Assembly (NCBI RefSeq): GCF_012027395.1 | Contig: NZ_SNUJ01000001.1 | Coordinates: forward strand, 434,001-498,000 | Direction of reading: 5' to 3' | Length of the DNA: 64,000 bases | Source: Thermococcus sp. LS1 | GTDB taxonomy: Archaea > Methanobacteriota_B > Thermococci > Thermococcales > Thermococcaceae | The notes under the pieces: generated by a model | What the model saw: the letters and a program-made list of their open reading frames with translations, nothing else | Databases searched by the model: none | Told to the model about the DNA's origin: nothing | Part shown: positions 8,651-20,538 of the stretch, in pieces | Layout: the number at the start of each line of letters is the position of its first letter | How positions within the stretch are numbered: the stretch's first letter is position 1 | Program-made: the position numbers and the translations under genes

Positions 8651-11019
8651 AAAAGATAAAGGTTGTCCTGCTCGGATTGATGCTCATCACGAGTCTGCTC
8701 GGAAGTGCGGTGAGCGCCTCGACGGGAAGCCCGCTTTTCGAGGGCTACTTAAGCAAGGGCGAGGCCATACTGGTTGGGCCGCTCATAATCTCGCTGACAG
8801 ATACGCAGAAGGACTATGGGAACGGCGAGTACTACGCCTTCCTGGTGATAATGAAGGATGGAAAGATACTCAACGCCGAGTATAAGACGATATACGTACC
8901 CGACCCTGAAAAGATTCAGAGACTCCTCCTCGACCCAGAGTTCCTGCTGGCCCTCGCCGAAACTCAGGGCTACGATGTAAGTTCGTGTTCCCAGTACGTC
9001 AACGACACTACAGCGTTCAACGCGTGCCTGATGGCCAACGCCTTCGGCTTCTACCAGTGGCTCAACACGGCATCGCCGAAGGAGATAGCCGACGCGGTCG
9101 TGAAAACCATCGAGGAGCACCCAGAGCTCGGGATAAACAAGGAAGACATCTTAATGCCCATAACGTATCCAGACATAACTCCCGTGCGGGAGGGAGAAAC
9201 GGTAGAAGTTGATGTTGATGATCAGACAGTTTACGTGACCGTCCTCGAAGTATATCCGAACGGGATAAAGATAAGCATCAGCGGGCCACCCGAGTGGAGA
9301 GCAGCAACCGCCCCGGGAGTGGTGATTTCAAGCGTTGAAATGCCAGAAACGGTCCAGCCAGGCGATACAGTCATGATAAAAGTCCACCTGAGGAACGAAG
9401 GAGCGCTGAAGGTTCGCTATCTGAACGTCTTCGTTTCACCAGCGCCGGTGAGCTTCAACGACAGCTCCTCCATAGCGAGCGCGATATCAATGGCACTGAG
9501 TCAGAGCGGATTATCCCAGAGTGCATTCTACCCCGAGGGGAGCGCGATCCAGTACATAGAGTATCTCGACGGCAAGGAGAACACAACACTGACGTTCAGG
9601 ATAAAGATAAACCCCAACGCCGACGTCGGCACCTATCCGCTCTACGTTGGGGTGGTTTACTTTACGGGCCTGGGGACTAACATGAAAATGCTTCAGAGCT
9701 ACAACTTCGTCGCCCTTACCGTCAAAAAGAGCAGGGAGGGCTTCGTCGAGATAACGAAGGTCGAGACGATTCCAGGGGAGATAAGCCCCGGCGATACCTT
9801 CACAGTGAGGTTTACGGTGGAAAACACCGGAGCCGAGCCCATCAAGGCCCTCAGCTTGAAGATAACCTCCTACCAGGTCCCGGTCCAAGGGGAAATCAAA
9901 AACGTTGACCTCTCAGCCCTTTCACAGTTGCCAATCCAGGGAAGCGAGGCCCTAAGCGAGAACCTTCAGACGTCGCTCAACCAGATAATGCGCGAGCTGG
10001 CGAAGCAGAACATTGACGCATTCCTGCCCATCGGCGAGGACAACGTAAAGTACGTGGCCGAGCTCCAACCGGGACAGAGCACAACGCTGGAGTTCAGGAT
10101 TAAGGCCAACGACAGGCTCGAGAACGGCATATACCCTCTCAGGATAGAGCTCAAGTATCTCAGCGAGCCGGACGAGAAGGAAATAACCGATGAGAGGCTG
10201 GTGGGAGTAGACATCACAGGAAGGGCCGAGCTGATCCTCTCAAAGGTCTCCACCTCGCCGAGCAAGATTTTGCCAGGAACCGACAACGTGGAGGTAAATA
10301 TTCAGATAGACAACGTCGGAACCGGAACCGCAAGGACGGTCATAATAAAGCCCCAGTCGGTCTGGCCGTTTGAGCTCAGCGAAACGAGCCAGCAGGTCAT
10401 AGGTCTGGGAAGCCTAAACAAGGGCGACTCGGCCCAGACATCTTTCAGGGTCAACGTTGCAGAGAACGCGAGCTCCGGAACCTACGAGATACCGCTCCTA
10501 ATTATGTACACCAACAGCCTTGGGGTACAGAAGAACATCACACTGAAGGTTCCAATCATCATAGGCGCCAAGCCGAATATAGAGGTCGTTGACATCAGGT
10601 TTGAACCCGAGCCCCTCCAGGGAGAGAGCGTCAAGGTTTACATCACCCTGAAGAACACAGGCGGAGAAAAGGCCACGAGCGTGCTCATCGAGGGTGTGGT
10701 TAAGGCGGATCAGCCATTCAACCTCGACAAGAGGACGGACTACGTCGGTGATATAGCACCCGGAGCAACCGGTGAGGGTGTAATAATCCTCAGGATAGAC
10801 CGCGACGCCATACCCAAAGACTACAAGATTCAGCTCAGGATAAGGGCCGTCGGAGACCCCTCCCAGGGTGACGACAACGTCTACGTCTTCGAAAGGACCG
10901 TAGATGTAACGGTGAAGGAGAACACCAAGACCTCAACCAACCTGAGGAACCTCGCCGTGGTCGTGGGAGTACTGGTGGTGATCGTGGTAATCTACACCCA
11001 CAGGAGAAGGGCCAGCTGA
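8647..11019 (+). CDS. secreted, membrane-anchored COG1361-type (CARDB repeat) protein
   Basis: 790 residues. Signal peptide at 1-26 (hydrophobic core VVLLGLMLITSLLGSAVSA), about four tandem CARDB/NEW3-like beta-sandwich domains (roughly 225-365, 370-530, 535-650, 655-760; each starts with motifs like 'PGDTV.I.v.lrNeGa') and a C-terminal membrane helix with basic tail (765-790). Two cysteines near residue 117-127 could form a disulphide. The overlap with the RND gene indicates translational coupling. COG1361 proteins next to MMPL exporters recur in archaea and probably act as an extracellular partner of the transporter (inference). Confidence 0.85.
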   Translation: MKKIKVVLLGLMLITSLLGSAVSASTGSPLFEGYLSKGEAILVGPLIISLTDTQKDYGNGEYYAFLVIMKDGKILNAEYKTIYVPDPEKIQRLLLDPEFLLALAETQGYDVSSCSQYVNDTTAFNACLMANAFGFYQWLNTASPKEIADAVVKTIEEHPELGINKEDILMPITYPDITPVREGETVEVDVDDQTVYVTVLEVYPNGIKISISGPPEWRAATAPGVVISSVEMPETVQPGDTVMIKVHLRNEGALKVRYLNVFVSPAPVSFNDSSSIASAISMALSQSGLSQSAFYPEGSAIQYIEYLDGKENTTLTFRIKINPNADVGTYPLYVGVVYFTGLGTNMKMLQSYNFVALTVKKSREGFVEITKVETIPGEISPGDTFTVRFTVENTGAEPIKALSLKITSYQVPVQGEIKNVDLSALSQLPIQGSEALSENLQTSLNQIMRELAKQNIDAFLPIGEDNVKYVAELQPGQSTTLEFRIKANDRLENGIYPLRIELKYLSEPDEKEITDERLVGVDITGRAELILSKVSTSPSKILPGTDNVEVNIQIDNVGTGTARTVIIKPQSVWPFELSETSQQVIGLGSLNKGDSAQTSFRVNVAENASSGTYEIPLLIMYTNSLGVQKNITLKVPIIIGAKPNIEVVDIRFEPEPLQGESVKVYITLKNTGGEKATSVLIEGVVKADQPFNLDKRTDYVGDIAPGATGEGVIILRIDRDAIPKDYKIQLRIRAVGDPSQGDDNVYVFERTVDVTVKENTKTSTNLRNLAVVVGVLVVIVVIYTHRRRAS

Positions 11020-11073
11020 GAAAATAGGAAACATTTAAACGCCCCACAGATAACAAATAGGAAGGTGAGAGAA

Positions 11074-11973
11074 ATGAACTGGAAAATAGCGGTCTTAGCA
11101 GTACTCCTCGCGTTCATCCTGTGGGGCAGTTACGTCGGCTACGCCATCCTCACGCTTCAGCCCAGCATCAACGCCCGGTGGGGCTACGTGGACGACAACA
11201 CAACGGAAGTATGGATAAGCGCCCACCTCGACAAGCCTCTGCTCGTTCCGGCATCCATAGAGAACGTTAGCCTCGAGTTCGCTGGTGTCCCTGTGGCAAA
11301 GGTGGAGAGGTTCGATTACGGGGCGACTGAAAAAGACGTGACGCTCGCGATATCCATAGACAACAGGAACCTCGTGAAGGCCATGATAAACTATCTGAAC
11401 AACGGGCAAAGAGGCTCCTTCACCATATACCTCAAAGGCAAGCTCCTCGGAGTGGTACCAGTGAAGGGAAGCATCAGCGAAGAGGTAAACGAGGATATAC
11501 TGAGCTATCTCGATGTAAAAGCCGAGAGCAGGGACCTTGGCATAGCCAAAACTCCCGCCCTCGTCGAGACAGAGACAGAGTGGGCTGGAGTGCGGGGGAA
11601 CAAGGCGGTAATAATTAACCACCTACAGCTCTACAACCCCAATCCCTTCCCCCTCCCGATCACCGGAGTCAGCTACACCCTCTACGTGAATGGGGTCAAG
11701 ATAGGTGAAGGCACAATAGTCGAGAGCGTCGTCCTTCCGGCGAAGGGCTACGGAACGGTTGATGTTGAAACGTTCATAGACACAAACGCCCTTCCAGAGG
11801 CCTGGGTCAGGCACATAAAGAACAACGAGACCAGCTACGTGAAAGCGGAGATATACCTCGACGTCACGGTGCTTGGTAAGGAGTTCAAGATGGAGCTGGC
11901 GACGGTAGATGAGACCGTCCGGACGGACATAATGGGAGACCTCAACAGGATGCTGGAGGGGCTTGTGAGGTAA
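11074..11973 (+). CDS. LEA14-like (WHy domain) membrane-anchored protein
   Basis: About 299 residues with an N-terminal membrane helix (residues 5-25) and two WHy/LEA_2-type beta-sandwich domains; the second is clear from NPNPFPLPITGVSYTLYVNG and DTNALPEAW. A GTG nine bases upstream (11065) is in frame, but it lies inside the GGTGA ribosome binding site of the ATG at 11074, which I choose. LEA14-like proteins are extracytoplasmic, of unclear biochemical role, often tied to desiccation or envelope stress. A possible own promoter (ATTTAAAC, near 11034) lies in the 54-bp gap after the exporter operon. Confidence 0.75.
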   Translation: MNWKIAVLAVLLAFILWGSYVGYAILTLQPSINARWGYVDDNTTEVWISAHLDKPLLVPASIENVSLEFAGVPVAKVERFDYGATEKDVTLAISIDNRNLVKAMINYLNNGQRGSFTIYLKGKLLGVVPVKGSISEEVNEDILSYLDVKAESRDLGIAKTPALVETETEWAGVRGNKAVIINHLQLYNPNPFPLPITGVSYTLYVNGVKIGEGTIVESVVLPAKGYGTVDVETFIDTNALPEAWVRHIKNNETSYVKAEIYLDVTVLGKEFKMELATVDETVRTDIMGDLNRMLEGLVR

Positions 11974-12018
11974 CCAAAGTTTTTAAGCCCTCCATCTTTT
12001 TCCTTTCTGGTGGGAGAA

Positions 12019-12537
12019 ATGAACGTGAGAGAGGTTCATGAGTTTCTCAACGAGATGTGGGAGAGCATCTTCAGGCTCAACGAGGAACTTAAGGCCGAGC
12101 TTCCTGAGAAGGGCTTCAAAGTGGAGGACGTGGAGGAGGTCTTTGGTGCTTACATCTTCCTCGACGGCGAATGGAGGCTCATGAAGTACCCACACCCGGC
12201 CTTCGAGATAAAGCCCCAGATAGAAGTTGGGGCAACACCAGAGGCTTACTACTTCGTGGTCGCGGTTCCAAAGGAAAGGATAAGCGAGAACTTCGTTGGC
12301 CTCTTCGTGGAGCTCTTCCCGAGGAGCTTCATCTACGGGGCGGAGGACTTCCTGAGCGACGTATACAACTGGAGGCGCGACGGGAGGATTTCTCCGAGCG
12401 AGATAATGGCACGCATAGAGAAAAGCAATGAGAAGATTTTCCAGTTCGAAGCCAACTTCGAGAGCGTGGAGACCCTCCGGGAGGGCATTGAGAGACTCAT
12501 TGATATCGGGAAGCGCTTTGAAATCTTCGACCTCTGA
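12019..12537 (+). CDS. conserved Thermococcales protein, unknown function
   Basis: 172 residues, soluble, alpha/beta, acidic, without signal peptide or membrane segment. I associate this sequence type (MNVREVHEFLNEMWE at the start, FPRSFIYGAEDF in the middle) with a small archaeal domain-of-unknown-function family, perhaps DUF3201, but cannot verify that here. The start is chosen at ATG 12019 because the alternative in-frame GTG at 12010 is part of the GGTGGG ribosome binding site. It is 9 bp upstream of the tRNA methyltransferase gene, so the two are probably co-transcribed. Confidence 0.7.
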   Translation: MNVREVHEFLNEMWESIFRLNEELKAELPEKGFKVEDVEEVFGAYIFLDGEWRLMKYPHPAFEIKPQIEVGATPEAYYFVVAVPKERISENFVGLFVELFPRSFIYGAEDFLSDVYNWRRDGRISPSEIMARIEKSNEKIFQFEANFESVETLREGIERLIDIGKRFEIFDL

Positions 12538-12546
12538 GGTGTCGGG

Positions 12547-13698
12547 ATGAGCTACGAGGAGGCATTTCCACCGGAGCTGAGGGAGTACTACAGGCGACTC
12601 TTTGGCGAAGAGGCCGAGGAGATAATGGCCTCTCTCAGGACGCCGGTTGAGAAGTACTACATCCGCGTTAACACACTCAAGACGAGCCGCTCAAAGCTGA
12701 TGAGAATTCTCCGAAAGGAAGGTCTGAAGCCGAAGAGGAGTCCCTATCTGGAGGAGGGCATCTACTTCGAGCGCGAGGGTCCAAACTTCCCCGATGACTA
12801 TGAGCCCGACCTTCCCGTTGTAAGGGCAAACAAGTTCGCCAGCGAGAGCGTCTATCAGGGGGCAATGCTCTACGCACCCGGTGTCCTCCAGGCGGACAAG
12901 AAAATCAGGCCCGGCGACGAGGTCGAGATTCGCGATCCAAGGGGCCTCCTCGTTGGAATTGGAATAGCGAGGATGAGCGCCAAAGAGATGATCGTCTCGA
13001 CGAGGGGTATAGCGGTGGAGGTCACCCTGCCCAAGTTCAGGCTTCCCAGCCTGAGCGAGCTGGAGAGCTTTAAGGAGGGGCTCTTCTACGCCCAGAGCCT
13101 GCCTTCAATGATCGTTGCGAGGATTTTAGAGCCGAGCGAGGAGGAGCTGATAATCGACATGGCGGCCGCTCCAGGAGGAAAAACGAGCCACATCGCGCAG
13201 CTCATGCAGAACAGGGGTGAGATAATAGCCATCGACAAATCAAAGAATCGGCTGAGGAAAATGGAGGAGGAGCTTAAGAGGCTCGGGGTCAAGAACGTCA
13301 AACTAATCCACATGGACTCAAGGAAGCTGCCCGAGCTCGGAATAGAGGCCGACAAGATACTCCTCGACGCTCCCTGTACCGCCTTGGGAATCAGGCCAAA
13401 GCTCTGGGAGAGCAGGACGCCAAAGGACATCGAGGCGACGGCGCGCTACCAGAGGCACTTCATCAACGCGGCAATCAAATCCCTCAGAAAGGGTGGCGTT
13501 CTGGTTTATTCTACCTGCACGCTCAGCTATGAGGAAAACGAGGCGAACGTTAAGTACATGCTGAGCAAAGGTTTAAAGCTCGAGGAACAGAGCCTATTCA
13601 TAGGCTCCCACGGCATAGGCCTCGACGGAGTGCAGAGGTTTTACCCGAACAGACACCTAACGCAGGGCTTCTTCATAGCGAAGCTCAGGAAGGTGTGA
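12547..13698 (+). CDS. NSUN6-type tRNA m5C methyltransferase with PUA domain
   Basis: 383 residues. An N-terminal RNA-binding part (1-90) is followed by a PUA domain (about 95-170, PGDEVEIRDPRGLLVGIGIA) inserted before a class I SAM domain with motif I AAAPGGKTSH (about 206), motif IV DAPC (catalytic-cycle Cys, about 278) and motif VI STCTLSYEENE (nucleophilic Cys, about 325). This domain order matches archaeal homologues of NSUN6, which methylate C72 of tRNA acceptor stems; the archaeal enzyme from Pyrococcus has been characterised. Specificity for C72 here is inference by homology. Confidence 0.9.
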   Translation: MSYEEAFPPELREYYRRLFGEEAEEIMASLRTPVEKYYIRVNTLKTSRSKLMRILRKEGLKPKRSPYLEEGIYFEREGPNFPDDYEPDLPVVRANKFASESVYQGAMLYAPGVLQADKKIRPGDEVEIRDPRGLLVGIGIARMSAKEMIVSTRGIAVEVTLPKFRLPSLSELESFKEGLFYAQSLPSMIVARILEPSEEELIIDMAAAPGGKTSHIAQLMQNRGEIIAIDKSKNRLRKMEEELKRLGVKNVKLIHMDSRKLPELGIEADKILLDAPCTALGIRPKLWESRTPKDIEATARYQRHFINAAIKSLRKGGVLVYSTCTLSYEENEANVKYMLSKGLKLEEQSLFIGSHGIGLDGVQRFYPNRHLTQGFFIAKLRKV

Positions 13699-13700
13699 GG

Positions 13701-14747
13701 ATGGACTGGAAAAAAATAGCATTCCTCACCCTCGGACTGCTCATAATCGCCCTCCTCATTGGATGGGTAGGGGTAGAGGAGGTACTGGACGTTTTAAAAA
13801 AGGCCAGGCTGGACTACTTCCTGCTCGCCGTTCTCGCTTATCTAGCTGGGATTTTCATCTGGGCCCTCCGCTGGCGTGTACTTCTTAAGAGCCTCAACAT
13901 AACCGCACCATTCAGGGCCATCCTGGGGGCAATATTCGTCGGTATCTTCGTAAACAACGTTACGCCGGGAGCGAGGGGCGGCGGCGAGCCCATTAGAATG
14001 TATTACCTCTCTAAACGCTCCAACGGAGCCTACGGTCCGGTCTTTGCCACAGTCATGGCAGACAGGATACTCGACCTCATTCCCGTGGTGATAATGCTTC
14101 TGGCCTCCACCATCTACGTTTACCTTCTCGGTTCGAGATCTTTAACGATAATGCTCCTCATACTCGACTTCCTCCTCGCCCTCCTCATAGTCATAACCCT
14201 CGTCATACTCCTCAACGAGAGGAGGACGAAGAAGATACTCTACTGGTTCTTCAACTTGGTCTCCAGGATCATGCCCAAAAGGGCACAGAAGTACGAGGAG
14301 AAGTTCATTCACAACATAGAGGTCAGCGTTCCCAAGTTTCAGAAGGGCTTCAGGCTCCTGCTGAAGGATAAGAAGGCCTTCTTTTTGGCCCTGGCTTATT
14401 CCTTCGTCTTCTGGTTTCTGACCCTCCTCCGCGCATACTTCATCTTTCTGAGCATAAACTATCCCATTGGACTGATGGACGTAATGGTCGTTCAGATGAT
14501 AGGCATAGTTGTCGGGCTACTCAGTATAATTCCAGGCGGAGCAGGCTTCATTGAGGCTATTAATTCAGGTGTTTACGTCCTCCTGGGCATAGACAAGAAC
14601 TTCGCGGTAACGGCAACGCTCATCGAGAGGGTCGTATCCTACTGGGCCCCGACGGTTTTCGGAGGCTTCATAACCACACACTTCGGGATTAAGGTCAGCG
14701 AGGAGAAGAAAAAGAAAAGTTTAACTGATGAAGGGGAGAAGAAGTAA
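13701..14747 (+). CDS. lysylphosphatidylglycerol synthase-like/UPF0104 flippase-domain membrane protein
   Basis: 348 residues with about eight membrane segments and the family hallmarks: [14 protein letters not shown] near residues 90-105 and a late [15 protein letters not shown] (about 272-286). The family (UPF0104, AglD/LPG flippase-like) is thought to move lipid-linked substrates across the membrane; the substrate is unknown here. The start is ATG 13701 with ribosome binding site AGGTG overlapping the previous stop; the in-frame GTG at 13695 is too close to that site. It sits between a tRNA methyltransferase and nadK in one tight cluster. Confidence 0.82.
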   Translation: MDWKKIAFLTLGLLIIALLIGWVGVEEVLDVLKKARLDYFLLAVLAYLAGIFIWALRWRVLLKSLNITAPFRAILGAIFVGIFVNNVTPGARGGGEPIRMYYLSKRSNGAYGPVFATVMADRILDLIPVVIMLLASTIYVYLLGSRSLTIMLLILDFLLALLIVITLVILLNERRTKKILYWFFNLVSRIMPKRAQKYEEKFIHNIEVSVPKFQKGFRLLLKDKKAFFLALAYSFVFWFLTLLRAYFIFLSINYPIGLMDVMVVQMIGIVVGLLSIIPGGAGFIEAINSGVYVLLGIDKNFAVTATLIERVVSYWAPTVFGGFITTHFGIKVSEEKKKKSLTDEGEKK

Positions 14748-14749
14748 CC

Positions 14750-15569
14750 ATGAAGTTCGGGATAGTGGCCAGGAGGGATAAAGAGGCCGCCCTCAAGCTC
14801 GCATACAGGGTCTACGACTTCCTCAAGGTCAGCGGTTATGAGGTGTACGTGGATACCGATACGTACAAATATCTTCCCGAGTTCCACGAGGAGGACGTTC
14901 TCCCGCTGGAGGACTTCGACGTCGACTTCATCATCGTTATCGGGGGAGATGGAACGATTCTCAGGGTGGAGCACAAGACCAAAAAGGAGATACCCTTGCT
15001 GGGCATCAACATGGGGACGCTCGGTTTTCTCACGGAGGTTGAACCACACGAAGCCTTTTTTGCCCTCAGCAAGCTGATTGAAGGTGATTACCACATAGAC
15101 GAACGCATAAAGCTAAGGACGTACCTAAACGGCGAGAACGTAGTTCCCGATGCCCTCAACGAGGTTGCCATCCTGACCGGCATACCGGGCAAGATAATCC
15201 ATCTGCGCTACTACATAGATGAAGGCCTCGCCGATGAAATCCGGGCGGATGGGCTCATAGTATCGACTCCGACGGGCTCGACTGGCTACGCTATGAGCGC
15301 GGGAGGTCCCTTCGTAGACCCAAGGCTCGACGTAATAGTGATAGCTCCTCTTGCGCCGATAGCTCTGAGCTCAAGGCCAATGATAGTACCCTCCTACACC
15401 AAAATAGACGTCAGGAACTTAGCCTTAACTAGAGAGATAATCCTGGCGATAGACGGCCAGTTCTACACCTACCTCGAGCCTGAAACGGAGATAACGATAA
15501 AGCTTTCCCCGAGAAAGGCAAAGTTCGTAAGGTTCACGAATGAGGTCTACCCAAAGTACACCATGAAGA

Positions 15570-15586
<17 letters not shown>
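14750..15586 (+). CDS. nadK: NAD kinase
   Basis: Phosphorylates NAD to NADP; cytosolic. 278 residues, usual length. The GGDGT motif ([12 protein letters not shown], about residues 62-73) and the NEVAIL motif (about 138) with the conserved [16 protein letters not shown] segment (about 175-190) are all present. It starts 2 bp after the stop of the UPF0104 gene (ATG 14750) with GGGGAG in the leader, so it belongs to the same operon. Its 3' end overlaps the convergent DUF835 gene by 17 bp, so transcripts from both sides are complementary at their ends. Confidence 0.95.
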
Positions 15587-17934
<2,348 letters not shown>

Positions 17935-17943
17935 TTAAAAGCC

Positions 17944-19260
17944 TCAGCGGCGGGAGAGCCACGCCAAAGCTTTGGCCGCCCTCTCCGGCGTCGGGAAGTT
18001 CTTTATCCCACTTCCCTCCAGCAGCTTAACCCCATCCCTGACGAGCTCTCCGGCCATGAAGTTCACTATCACTGGCTTGTCGCACTCGGCGTCGATTACG
18101 GCCTTCGCTATCTCTTCGCTCGGGATGAATATCGGCGGGACGCAGATTACCAGCAAAGCATCGACGTTCCCGTCCCTGCAGACAATCTCAATCGTTTTCT
18201 TGTAGCGCTCGTAGTCCGCGTCGGCTATGAGGTCTATCGGGTTCTTAACCGAGCACTGCGGTGGAAGGAACGAGTGGAGCTCTTCAACGGTTTCATCGCT
18301 TAGCTGGGCTATTTCGAGACCGAGGCTCTCAAGCTTGTCGGTGGCGAGAACACCGGGCCCGCCAGAATTAGTAATCACGGCAACGCGCCTCCCGGCTTTC
18401 TCGTACATCTCAAAGGCCTTCGCCGCGTCGAATAGCTCTTCCATCTCCTCAACCTCTATGGCGCCGGCCTGCTTGAAGGCCGCCCTATAAATCTCGTAGC
18501 TTCCGGCGAGCGAGCCGGTGTGTGAAGCGGCTGCCCTTGCACCACTCTTGCTCTTTCCAGCCTTGAGGATTATCACAGGCTTTTTGCTAGCCGCATAGCG
18601 GAGGGCCTCCATGAAGCGCCTCCCGTCCCTAACGCCCTCAATGTAGAGTGCTATGGCCTTCGTGTTTTCGTCGTCTGCAAAGTACCTCAGAAAGTCGCTC
18701 TCGTTCAGGTCGGCCGCGTTTCCATAAGAGACGAAGGCCGAGAAGCCTATTCCCTCGTCGTTGCCCATCGCCAAAGCGGCACCGCCGAAGGCGCCGCTCT
18801 GACTTATGAGCGCCAGTCCACCGGGATTAACGCGAACCTCAAAGGAGCCGAAAAACTTGCCGTGGACGCCGAAGATGCCGGCGCAGTTAGGACCGATGAT
18901 TCTAACGCCATGCTTTCTGGCTTTCTCGACGAGCTCGCGTTCAAGCTCAACGTTTCCGACTTCGGAAAAGCCAGCACTTATGACGACGGCACCCTTGATT
19001 AGTTCACCAATCTCGTCTATGAGCGATGGAACGAACTTCGCCGGAATGGCAATTATGGCAGTATCAACGGGCTCCTCCAGCTTCGGGCGAATTTCAAAGG
19101 CTTTCCCCGCGACCTCAACGGTTCCACCCTTCGGGTTGACTAGAACTATCTTCCCATCAAAGCCACCTTCGACGATGTTCCTGAGAATCTCGTAGGCTAT
19201 CGCACCCACCTTAAAGGAGCCAAAGACCGCGACGCTCTTGGGATAAAAGAAGAAATCCAT
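17944..19260 (-). CDS. orphan ADP-forming acyl-CoA synthetase alpha subunit
   Basis: 438 residues with the CoA-binding domain (1-125), succinyl-CoA-ligase-like domain containing the phosphorylatable His loop AAASHTGSLAGS (about 245-256) and the third alpha-subunit domain. These enzymes make ATP from acyl-CoA, ADP and phosphate in peptide or sugar catabolism; the alpha subunit holds the CoA site and transient phospho-His. Compared with the paralogue at 49747, the nucleotide loop after SVAV is altered (FGSFKVGAIAYEIL instead of IGASNVPGKIGNSIM), which may change CoA binding. No beta subunit is adjacent. The ATG abuts the stop of the upstream secreted-protein gene. Confidence 0.88.
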   Translation of the reverse strand: MDFFFYPKSVAVFGSFKVGAIAYEILRNIVEGGFDGKIVLVNPKGGTVEVAGKAFEIRPKLEEPVDTAIIAIPAKFVPSLIDEIGELIKGAVVISAGFSEVGNVELERELVEKARKHGVRIIGPNCAGIFGVHGKFFGSFEVRVNPGGLALISQSGAFGGAALAMGNDEGIGFSAFVSYGNAADLNESDFLRYFADDENTKAIALYIEGVRDGRRFMEALRYAASKKPVIILKAGKSKSGARAAASHTGSLAGSYEIYRAAFKQAGAIEVEEMEELFDAAKAFEMYEKAGRRVAVITNSGGPGVLATDKLESLGLEIAQLSDETVEELHSFLPPQCSVKNPIDLIADADYERYKKTIEIVCRDGNVDALLVICVPPIFIPSEEIAKAVIDAECDKPVIVNFMAGELVRDGVKLLEGSGIKNFPTPERAAKALAWLSRR

Positions 19261-20466
19261 TTACTCACCTCCAGGTTCGGAGGTTTCATCATTCGGCTCC
19301 TCGACTTTTTCATTTTCAGTGCTTCCTTCTTCAACAGCCCCACTCTCTTCTCCAGTTGGCTGCTCTGGCTCCTCTGAAGATGTCCCACGCCTCTTGATCC
19401 AGAATATTCCGAGAACGACAACCAGAATCAGGCCCGCCCAGATGTAAGGCAGACGGCTCGTCTTTTTCTCAGTCACAGTGATTACGATGGTGTTGTCGGG
19501 AGCCATCTTGTAGGTGCCGCCCACCACTGAAACCCTGTCAAACGACCCGGGCAGTTTAAGAAGGGCCTCCCATATCTTTTCGGAGGAGGTCTCCCTGTAG
19601 GCCACCTTGGGTTTTGCCACACCTATGACAACCAAGGTGCCGTTCTCCTGGCGGGTGTCCAGGCTTATTATGTCCATCGTGGCCTTGAAGCTCGAGAGGA
19701 GCTGATCGATAACCACGGGCGTTGCGTTGGCACCGGTAAATGTGGCATTAAACTGAACGTAGCCCTCGTGGGGGTCGTACTGGAGCGATATCTCCTTCCT
19801 GGTCGAGTTCAGAAATATCACATAAGAATACACGGGGGTGTAAAGCTCTATTAGGGGTATGAAGTCGCCGTTAGTCCAGACGGCGACGTTGTCACTGAAG
19901 TCGTCGGGAGCAGGAGCAAGGTTTTTCACCTCGTAGTCCTTCGGAAGCACGAGCGTCAGCTTGTCCCAGCTGTAGTCGAAAACGTGGCCCTTAAATACGA
20001 AGTCCATCGGGCCGCTGAGAGGACAGCTGATGATTTTCCCATCACTGACAAGGAAGTTTGAGAGAGCAAAGGTAACGACCGCAGACCAGTTGTCGAGAAC
20101 TTTAACCGGACCCCCGGAGGGGAGGTAAATCGTGCTGTTAATGCCTTTGGCCTCAAAACGATCCTTGAAGTTGTTCTTCAGGTTGTCGTAAATCAGCTGC
20201 TTGACAAATGACCGGAACTCCTCGTTTGCCTTCGTCGTGTTGTTTGTGGCGAGGTAGTCAAAATAGGCTCTGTAACCCGGATCCTTGAGGGTGGCGTATA
20301 TCCTGAACTGGCCCATCCAGGTGGAAGAGCCGTTTATGACCACCGGTGAGACCCGAATCATAATCTCGACCTTGAAAAGGGGCTGTGGGTTCCCAGCGGC
20401 ATTGACCTCACTGACCAGGGGCGTGAGAAGAAGAACTGTCAGAATGAACGCGATGAGCTTCTTCAT
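19261..20466 (-). CDS. secreted, membrane-anchored protein of unknown function
   Basis: 401 residues. Signal peptide at 1-23 (IAFILTVLLLTPLVSEVNA), a long extracellular beta-rich region with many N-glycosylation sequons (NGS, NNT, NST, NAT), a membrane helix near 342-360 (IWAGLILVVVLGIFWI) and a strongly acidic Glu/Pro/Ser-rich cytoplasmic tail. The ribosome binding site GGAGGTGG before ATG 20466 is one arm of an inverted repeat at 20473-20497. It abuts the acyl-CoA synthetase gene, so the two are co-transcribed. I recognise no family. Confidence 0.7.
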   Translation of the reverse strand: MKKLIAFILTVLLLTPLVSEVNAAGNPQPLFKVEIMIRVSPVVINGSSTWMGQFRIYATLKDPGYRAYFDYLATNNTTKANEEFRSFVKQLIYDNLKNNFKDRFEAKGINSTIYLPSGGPVKVLDNWSAVVTFALSNFLVSDGKIISCPLSGPMDFVFKGHVFDYSWDKLTLVLPKDYEVKNLAPAPDDFSDNVAVWTNGDFIPLIELYTPVYSYVIFLNSTRKEISLQYDPHEGYVQFNATFTGANATPVVIDQLLSSFKATMDIISLDTRQENGTLVVIGVAKPKVAYRETSSEKIWEALLKLPGSFDRVSVVGGTYKMAPDNTIVITVTEKKTSRLPYIWAGLILVVVLGIFWIKRRGTSSEEPEQPTGEESGAVEEGSTENEKVEEPNDETSEPGGE

Positions 20467-20472
20467 TCTACC

Positions 20473-20497
20473 ACCTCCAGGAAAAATCTCTGGAGGT
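20473..20497. repeat. inverted repeat over a divergent promoter
   Basis: Eight-base arms ACCTCCAG and CTGGAGGT separated by nine bases. It sits between the divergent secreted-protein gene (start 20466) and coaD (start 20539), and its left arm contains the complement of the secreted-protein gene's ribosome binding site. It could be an operator or, if fully transcribed leftward, a structure masking that site. The minus-strand TATA is probably TTTTTTAT near 20500-20510, so only part of it would be in the mRNA. Confidence 0.4.
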
Positions 20498-20538
20498 TGA
20501 TAAAAAAGCTTATTGGTTCTTCAGCCTAATTTCAGCCC

